A stretch of 64,000 nucleotides of DNA. Source: Portulaca oleracea. Its lineage: Eukaryota > Streptophyta > Magnoliopsida > Caryophyllales > Portulacaceae. The stretch's first letter is position 1, and the number at the start of each line of letters is the position of its first letter. Under the pieces are notes generated by a model that was not told the origin of the DNA, searched no databases, and was given only the letters and a program-made list of their open reading frames with translations. Location: assembly GCA_029582165.1 (NCBI GenBank), contig CM055876.1, positions 17,824,501 to 17,888,500 of the forward strand, written 5' to 3'. Shown piece after piece: positions 57,976 through 64,000 of this stretch. The position numbers and the translations under genes are program-made.

Positions 57976-59560
57976 TTTCTTGATTTGGTTAATCTTGTAA
58001 TTTGGGTAATTAGGGTGTAAATTTTGCTAAGTTATTGTTGTAATTAATTGTTTTTGTGTTGAATTATTATTTGTAATTTTTGTATAAATTATTATGTGTA
58101 ATTTTATGTTCTAAATTGGTGTATTAGGGTTGTAATAGTGGTAGTGAAATTATTAATGTTCGATTATATGAGATGCTTTGTTTTTCATGAGAATCATGTT
58201 AGGGTTTTAGATGACACTATTATTGTATGCACGAATTAAAAAGTTTAAATTACCTAGATAAATTCTTGAATCGTTAGTTAAGTATCCACATGTTCTTTAA
58301 TTTCTTTCTTGAATCTTGATTAAGAAAGTTCATATTTTATAATCATCCATGTTGTAATTTTTGGATCTTGAAATAGTATATTGTAGAGTTCATGTTTAGG
58401 GTAATGTTGTTATTATTTCATGTATGCTTTTAGGGTTAGTGGAAATATTAAAGTTGATTTCATGTTTTACATTTTAGTTTTGATGATAGGAGATTTGATG
58501 TTTGAACCTAAGTTGGATTAGGTTAATTACTTTAGATCTTAGTTACTGTTCTAAGCCCTAATTAGGACCCCGGGATCGATTGGTGGAAGTTAGAACCGAA
58601 AACTATAAATTAAATAAGAACCGGGATCGGGACAGTTTTGTTAGTGTCTAAAGATCGGGTCACCACGATTAGTATAGTTGTCCTTTGATTGAACCCTTTG
58701 GACTGGAGGTTCCCCTAGATGCTAGCTTTCATAGGAATTTTGCGGAACGGACTTTTGAGTTGTATAGCTCTAGTTATAGTCGTTTTACCAGAACTTGTCG
58801 GAACTGGACCAGTTGGAAGTTTTGGTACTTTTAGAGTCTTTCGAGGCTGATATGGGCTTAGTCGTCAACATAAGAGTTTTAGTAGACATCCCGAGGTTTC
58901 CGAAAAGTCTAAAACCAGACCCATAGGATGTCGGAAGTCAAGTTTTGACCTTTTTATGTAGATGCTGTAATCTGTTTTGTTGATGTTGTTTAATAATGAA
59001 GGTGTTGCTAAATGAAAGCATTGTTTTGATCTTGTTATGTGATTACTTGGAATGTGTTAGGTAAGTTAAAGTATAGATCCATGATTGATAGGAACCTATA
59101 GTGTTCCTAGGGGAGGGTTAGGTAGAAGGTAGTTAATACTAACTTCGAAGAGCGCGTTTTGATTAGAATAATTACTTTTATTTTAGGCCCGAGCTAATTC
59201 GCGTCGTTAGTGAGCTTAAGTGTGTTCGTCTTAGCTGTGAAGTGAAGTTAACCAGGTAATGTCTATGCTCTAATCCCCACCGGGATGCTCTTTAAATGTG
59301 TTTTAATATTTTCTAATCTGTTTTGAGAATTGCATCCCGAAAGGGGACTTTTGTGGAAATGTGACAATCTGTTTTGGATAACTGTTTGTATTTGTTTGTG
59401 CTTTCATTTTATTGAGTTGAGAAATTGGATGGTCTTTTATTAGTGGTTTTATTTTTTGGTTTTGATAACCTGGGTTGGGTTTGACTTGAGAGCTGTGAGC
59501 TGAGTTGTGCATAAGACACTAATAATTCAAAGTGAAACTTTAAGCGGGTTTATTATGTTT

Positions 59561-59945
59561 GATGCCTTTGGTAGGCGATTGTTTGATGCCTTTGGTAGGC
59601 AATTGTTTTGATGCCTTTGGTAGGCGATTGTTTTGCGGGCGATAACCCTGAGACTAGGATTTGGTATCCTGTATGGGTTATGTGTCAGGAGATCAGGGTT
59701 TCATCCCTGATATAGGATAGATGATTTTTGATGCCTTTGGTAGGCGATTGTTTGATTCCTTTGGTAGGCGATTGTTTTGATGCCTTTGGTAGGCGATTAT
59801 TTTTGCGGGCGATAACCCTGAGACCAGGATTTGGTATCCTGTATGGGTTATGTGTCAGAAGATCAGGGTTTCATCCCTGATATAGGATAGATGATCCTTG
59901 ATGCCTTTGGTAGGCGAATGTTCTTGATGCCTTTGGTAGGCGATG
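59561..59945. repeat. Minisatellite of the solo LTR with 170-bp higher-order duplication
   Basis: Clusters of the unit core atgcctttggtaggcg lie at 59561-59633, 59730-59801 and 59900-59945. Between them a block of about 95 bases (gcgggcgataaccctgag ... ctgatataggatagatgat) occurs twice (59634-59729 and 59805-59899), giving a tandem duplication of about 170 bases not seen in the other LTRs here. Confidence 0.88.
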
Positions 59946-60456
59946 TTACCTTATGGGATTTTGATATCCCGCCCGCATAATAAAATGAATTGGTTGGGTT
60001 AAGGAACACTTTTAGAGGGGTTAAAGGTTTGTTAAAGGTTTTGACTTGTTCCCTCTCCCTCAAATGAATTGAAATGAACATAACTTGTTTTTAACGTTAG
60101 GGGTAGACATTATTGAGATTTCCCCCTCATTTTTGAAATGTTTTGTTTTCAGGTGAAGATCTATATGCTGGGGACGAGAATTAGAAGTGAGGACGCCATG
60201 TTTAGAAGTCGTTGATTATGTTGCCTTTCTTTTATGAGAAACTTGAAGTTAGTTTTGAGGTTTACTTTTAAGTATGAGTTTGTTAGTTTGGTTTACCGTT
60301 ATCAGACAGTTGTAGTTTTTCCTTCTCGCCTTGTATTCCTTCGGGGATACTGCAGTGACGCCCCATAAGAATTATGAGTCTTCCGCTAATTTTGTCTGTT
60401 AACGTTAGTTTGACTTTGACTTTTCTATAATTGAATTTCCGGGGCGTTACAAATAA

Positions 60457-61073
60457 TTATTATTAATGGCTAATAATTAACAATAATAATTATATTTTTA
60501 TCAATCATAATTTTATTATATTAATTATTAATAATTATCATTTATCATTAACTAATTATAATAATTACTTATTAATTATTAATATATATGTTTATTATTA
60601 ATTATTAAATATTAATTGCTAATTTTCATATTACTAAATTATTAATTATTATTATTTAATAATATTTAATAATTATAATTATTAGTAATAATTATTAATG
60701 ATAATTATTATAATTATAATTATAATTATAATTATTATGTTAATAATAATAATAATAATTATTATATTAATTATTAATAATTAATAATTAATTATTATAA
60801 TTATTATAATTATAATTATAATAATTATTATTAATTATTAATAATTATTATTATTATAATTATTATTATAATAATAATTATTATTAATTATTAATTATAT
60901 TTATTATTATATTATTAATAATTATTAATAATTATAATTATTATTAATAATTATAATTATTATTATACTTATTAATTATATTATTATTAGTTATTATTAT
61001 TAATATAATTATTAATATAATTATAATTATTATGATTATTATTAATTATTAATAATTATAATTATAATTATTA

Positions 61074-61149
<76 letters not shown>

Positions 61150-61150
61150 G
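60457..61150. repeat. AT-rich ATT/AATT low-complexity tract, right of the nest
   Basis: About 700 bases made almost only of A and T in ATT, AAT and AATT words, ending in long (AAT)n and (ATT)n runs (61075-61150). It has strong self-complementarity. Confidence 0.92.
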
Positions 61151-61558
61151 TTTTGTTGTTATTGTTGTTGTTGTTGTGAAAGAAAAGGGATAGCCTATTC
61201 CCCCCATATTTGGGAGGTTTCTAATCCCTCTATTTGGGAGGGATAGCAAATCCTCTGGAATTGCAATTCCATTCCAGAAACTGCTCTCCAAACAGAAAAA
61301 ACAGGAACTAGAACTCATTCCCAATCAATTTCATTCCTGTTTTGTTCACCAAACAGGCCCCTTAGGGGTATTGGACACTAATATTATAGACTATTTCTTA
61401 GTCACTAAAGTAATAGATTGTTGGGAATACACCTTTTCTATTCTCATTCCCATTCCCTTCTTTTTTTTAATTACCATGAAACAAACATGATAATTCTACT
61501 CTCGATCCCTCTATTCTCATTCTCAACCCCCTATTCCCTCTTACCAAATGGGTTGTAG

Positions 61559-61805
61559 CAGTACCATCTATCGACCTATTTTTCATCAACAGTACACCCC
61601 CGGCTTGGTATGGTTTTGACTCATGGAAAAATGACGTGGATCCATAATGCGTGATGTGGAAAGAGCTTTGTAGAAAATATTCACGTGGACACTAATTTGT
61701 TGTCTACGTCACACATTATGGTGTCACGTCATCTTTTCGATGGGTTAAAACCATAACAACTCGGTGGTGTACTATTGGGGGAAAATAGGTCGATAGTTGG
61801 TACTG
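61559..61805. mobile_element. Foldback/TIR element, 247 bp, inside the previous one
   Basis: The ends CAGTACCATCTATCGACC and, reverse-complemented, CAGTACCAACTATCGACC pair, and the pairing extends with gaps through AGTACACC and ATGGTTTT-type words over about 65 bases per side. The core contains ACGTGGA/CACGTC words. No target duplication was identified. Confidence 0.65.
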
Positions 61806-61836
61806 TTAGTGTTGAAGAAATAGTGTGTATTATTAG

Positions 61837-62322
61837 TAGGGGTGGGCATAACAGGTTAACCGCATATGCGGTTAACCGCTTTTGAGGTTTTTGGATTTTG
61901 AAAACCTAAACCGCAACCGCAATATGCGGTTAACCGCTTTTGAAATCTCCGCAATTTAGAAGTGGTGCCGGTTAACAGCTTTTAAAATCTGAAAATTTAC
62001 CCGGTTAACATACACGGTTTATGATTAACCAATTTCCTGGAAATTTACAATAACATTTATACAAATAAATGCAATTATATTACTAATAAATTCATATTCC
62101 GATACGACGATACGCGGTTAAATTAAATTCATACTACTAATAAATTCATTTTTTTCAATTTAATTGAGAGCGGTTAACCGCGGTTAACCCTTTCATGAAA
62201 ATCCAAAACCTAAACCTAAACCGCTTTTATGCAAAAATCAATTCGGTTAACCGCATTTTGCGGTTTGGTTTATGCGGTTTTGCGGTTCAATTTGCGATTT
62301 AGGTTTATGGTGCCCACCCCTA
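61837..62322. mobile_element. hAT-type MITE, TSD ATTATTAG
   Basis: The ends TAGGGGTGGGCAT and GTGCCCACCCCTA are inverted, and the perfect 8-bp duplication ATTATTAG lies at 61829-61836 and 62323-62330, the size expected for hAT. The interior is full of gcggttaaccgc words near both ends. No transposase is encoded. Confidence 0.93.
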
Positions 62323-62343
62323 ATTATTAGTATCCAATACCCC

Positions 62344-62655
62344 AAGTTGGTATCATTGAAGTCCGAAAATCCTTAATTTTAAATTATAATGAATTATATT
62401 ATAGAATTAGTATCATTGTAATTTTTAATAAGATATTTTCCTAATGATGATAATTTTATATTGTAATTTATGAATAATCAATGGTCAAAGTTTAATCAAA
62501 TTGACAAATATTTTAGGACGAAGATAATAACATTTATTTTTAAAAGGAAAAATCGGATTTTACTAATCTCTACTTTCAGCATTTGTATGTCAGTGGTCCA
62601 TTTATATTTTTTTTATTCTCATGGTCAAAAGAACCAAAAAATTGTATTCTAGTGA
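62344..62655. other. AT-rich DNA, nothing recognised
   Basis: No ORF with a recognisable domain and no repeat boundary. Confidence 0.4.
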
Positions 62656-62665
62656 TACTAATTTA

Positions 62666-63679
62666 GAGTGCTTGGATAAAACTACACTTAAGCTTTTCAA
62701 AATGGGCAAAAATGCCACTGAACTTTTAATCTAATCAAAATTGCCACTATAACTTCCATAATGATCAAAATTACCCCTGAAAAAAAAACATGTTATCTCA
62801 GGTTTCTCCGACTTTTCTTCATGTTACCATTATTTTCCACAAAAAAAAAAGAATTTGAACCTCATCAAATCTCCTACTTCATCTTCTTCTTCCTTCTTTT
62901 CGGTTCACCAACACCCCCACCATTATCACCACCATCGGTCCATCACCAACCTCAAACTACCACCACTGCCACCCTTTATCCGTTGCACAAACCATCATAA
63001 GACAGTGACCCCCATCATCAACACCACCATTATCATCACTATTCCAGACTCAGAAACATCAAATACATTCATACTCATCTCTCATACTCTTACCTATCTC
63101 AAAATATCAATCAACACCCATCCCAAAATTCAACCTAAAAATCCATACCACAACCATAATTTATCCAATTGAGATTACACTTACCTAATTCAGACTGAAA
63201 CCCGCTGGAGACCACCTATAGCGCCGCCGGGAAACGTCGGACCCTCTGTTTTTCGTCCCCTGTCCACAGCCTCGAACCGCCGAGACCACCACCTTCGTGG
63301 CCCTTCGGTGGTCACTACTCCACCCCCATCACCCATCATCGGCAGACAGCCGCACCGCAGCCACTAGTTGCCGCCCAACCCTTCGCCTTCCCCTACTTTC
63401 CCCTCTTTCTCTCTAATGTCGTGCGTTAATAGGAGAAGGAAGGGATTGAGGCCCCTTCTAATTTTATTAAACCCAACTTTAATTTGTTTTCTTTCTCTTG
63501 AGCCTCAACATTCTCAAGTCATACTATCAATATGGTAACCCACTATTACCAGTTAATAGACCTTTGAGGGGAATTTGTGATCATTATGGAAACTACAGTG
63601 ACACTTTTGATTAGGTTAAAAGTTCAATGACATTTTTGCCTATTTTGAAATGTTTAAGGGCAGTTTTATCTGAGCACTC
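62666..63679. mobile_element. Mutator-like element (MULE/Pack-MULE candidate), 1.0 kb
   Basis: Long terminal inverted repeats of about 120 bases (62666-62785 and 63560-63679) begin GAGTGCT and share TTTTCAAAAT/GGGCAAAAATG, ACTTTTAA and TAATCAAAA words with scattered mismatches. The flanks TACTAATTTA (62656-62665) and TACCAATTTA (63680-63689) match at 9 of 10 positions, as expected for Mutator. The middle (about 63180-63420) is GC-rich, unlike the TIRs. It has no transposase domain; the open frames at 62761-63172 are low-complexity His/Thr/Pro. Confidence 0.75.
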
Positions 63680-63689
63680 TACCAATTTA

Positions 63690-64000
63690 CCTCCACATAT
63701 TTTTTTTTTATTTTTTTTATTCCTGCTCCATATTATTCTTATTTTTTTCATTCCTACCCATATAGAGTTTATAAAGTGTAGTTACTAAAAAATTTTTTAA
63801 ATTATTTTTTTGAGAATTTGAGCAATTATTATGATATTTTTTAAAAGAATAAATGTGAAAAATAAAAAAAAATTGGGACAAATGTTGTAAGTTTATTATA
63901 AATAGTGGCAAAGTGTTGTTATAAGTTTTGAATCAAATGCAAGTCAAAATCTTTGGTATTTGGGGTATACATTCGGTGATGTCCCACCAGAATACATTTT
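63690..64000. other. AT-rich DNA to window end
   Basis: No supported feature. Poly-T runs at 63700-63720. Confidence 0.4.

Larger units (their letters stand above)
31580..60451 (+). repeat. Tekay-type solo LTR on the plus strand, split by the tandem array, TSD AATAA
   Basis: The left part (31580-32746) begins TGTAAAACCCCG and the right part (57952-60451) ends CCGGGGCGTTACA; these are the same termini as the Tekay-like LTRs but in the opposite orientation. AATAA flanks both ends (31575-31579, 60452-60456). The joined length is about 3.7 kb and no internal region is present, so it is a solo LTR. It has a TATA box (AATATAAAA, about 31985-31993), telo-box AAACCCTAA motifs and the GC-rich stretch (about 32040-32640) that the array LTRs lack. 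The nested array entered at a (TTA)n run. Confidence 0.82.
31255..61361. mobile_element. Tourist-like element interrupted by the 29-kb nest
   Basis: The left end (31255) reads GGCTTATTTGG and is preceded by TTA. The right end (61361), reverse-complemented, reads GGGGCCTGTTTGG and is followed by TTA. The subterminal parts both contain GGAATG/GGAATTAGAA-type words (31270-31375, and 61200-61340 in reverse). This fits a Tourist-like element of a few hundred bases whose AT-rich middle received the solo LTR and expanded microsatellites. The ends do not match perfectly, so the call is tentative. Confidence 0.45.
61365..62343. mobile_element. TIR element interrupted by two smaller elements
   Basis: The left end GGGGTATTGGACACTAATA and the reverse-complemented right end GGGGTATTGGATACTAATA pair. 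Pairing continues past the nested hAT element to ACTATTTCTT, giving about 31 matches in 35 positions. With the two nested elements removed, about 240 bases remain, so it is MITE-sized. No clear target duplication was found (TTA on the left, AAG on the right), so the superfamily is open. Confidence 0.6.

Noticed and set aside
62761..63172. Two overlapping ORFs rich in His, Thr and Pro
   Set aside because: They lie in the TIR and inner part of the Mutator-like element, are low-complexity and show no transposase features.

Overview
The window is plant nuclear DNA, almost certainly from a repeat-rich eudicot. The signs are Copia and Ty3/gypsy LTR retrotransposons with plant-type primer sites, Tourist, Stowaway, hAT and Mutator-like elements, plant telomere-like TTTAGGG motifs inside LTRs, and one intron-containing D-type cyclin gene. 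The species cannot be named from the sequence. No rRNA, tRNA, CRISPR array or bacterial-type operon was seen. The only host gene I can support is the cyclin (27488-30142, minus strand, four exons, CYCD3-like). Almost everything else is mobile DNA.

Layout. 1-5669: a minus-strand Athila/Tat-type gypsy element cut by the window edge, with a 5' LTR, a PBS, a broken gag and an open protease ORF, but no RT, RNase H or integrase. 5788-8132: an internally deleted Copia element with both LTRs and a GAAAC target-site duplication (TSD). 9258-10439: three DNA-transposon remnants (Tourist-like, Stowaway-like, weak hAT-like). 11805-26321: a Copia-type solo LTR (TSD GTAGA) split by a 13.7-kb Tekay-like chromovirus at 12130-25847 (TSD CCAAG, minus strand, about 3.9-kb LTRs, all pol domains recognisable but broken). 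26327-30500: cyclin gene and flanks. 31255-61361: a three-level nest. A Tourist-like/AT-rich element holds a plus-strand Tekay-type solo LTR (31580-60451, TSD AATAA). That solo LTR holds a 25.2-kb minus-strand array (32747-57946, TSD TATTA) of seven LTRs alternating with six 0.8-kb internal remnants, with a period of about 3.7 kb. 61365-62343: a TIR element with a foldback element and a hAT MITE (TSD ATTATTAG) inside it. 62666-63679: a 1-kb Mutator-like element with long TIRs and a GC-rich core.

How the parts relate. The full Tekay-like element, the plus-strand solo LTR and the array belong to one LTR lineage: same termini, same minisatellite, same telomere-like motif near the TATA box. The array units keep only the signals needed in cis (LTR, PBS, PPT) plus the chromodomain-containing end of integrase, as expected of a non-autonomous derivative. 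A single TSD pair surrounds all seven LTRs, which points to one insertion followed by unequal recombination. Many differences between array copies fall at CTG, CAG or CCGG motifs and recur identically. They may be consensus errors at CHG-methylated sites rather than true mutations, so broken ORFs in these repeats should be read with that in mind.
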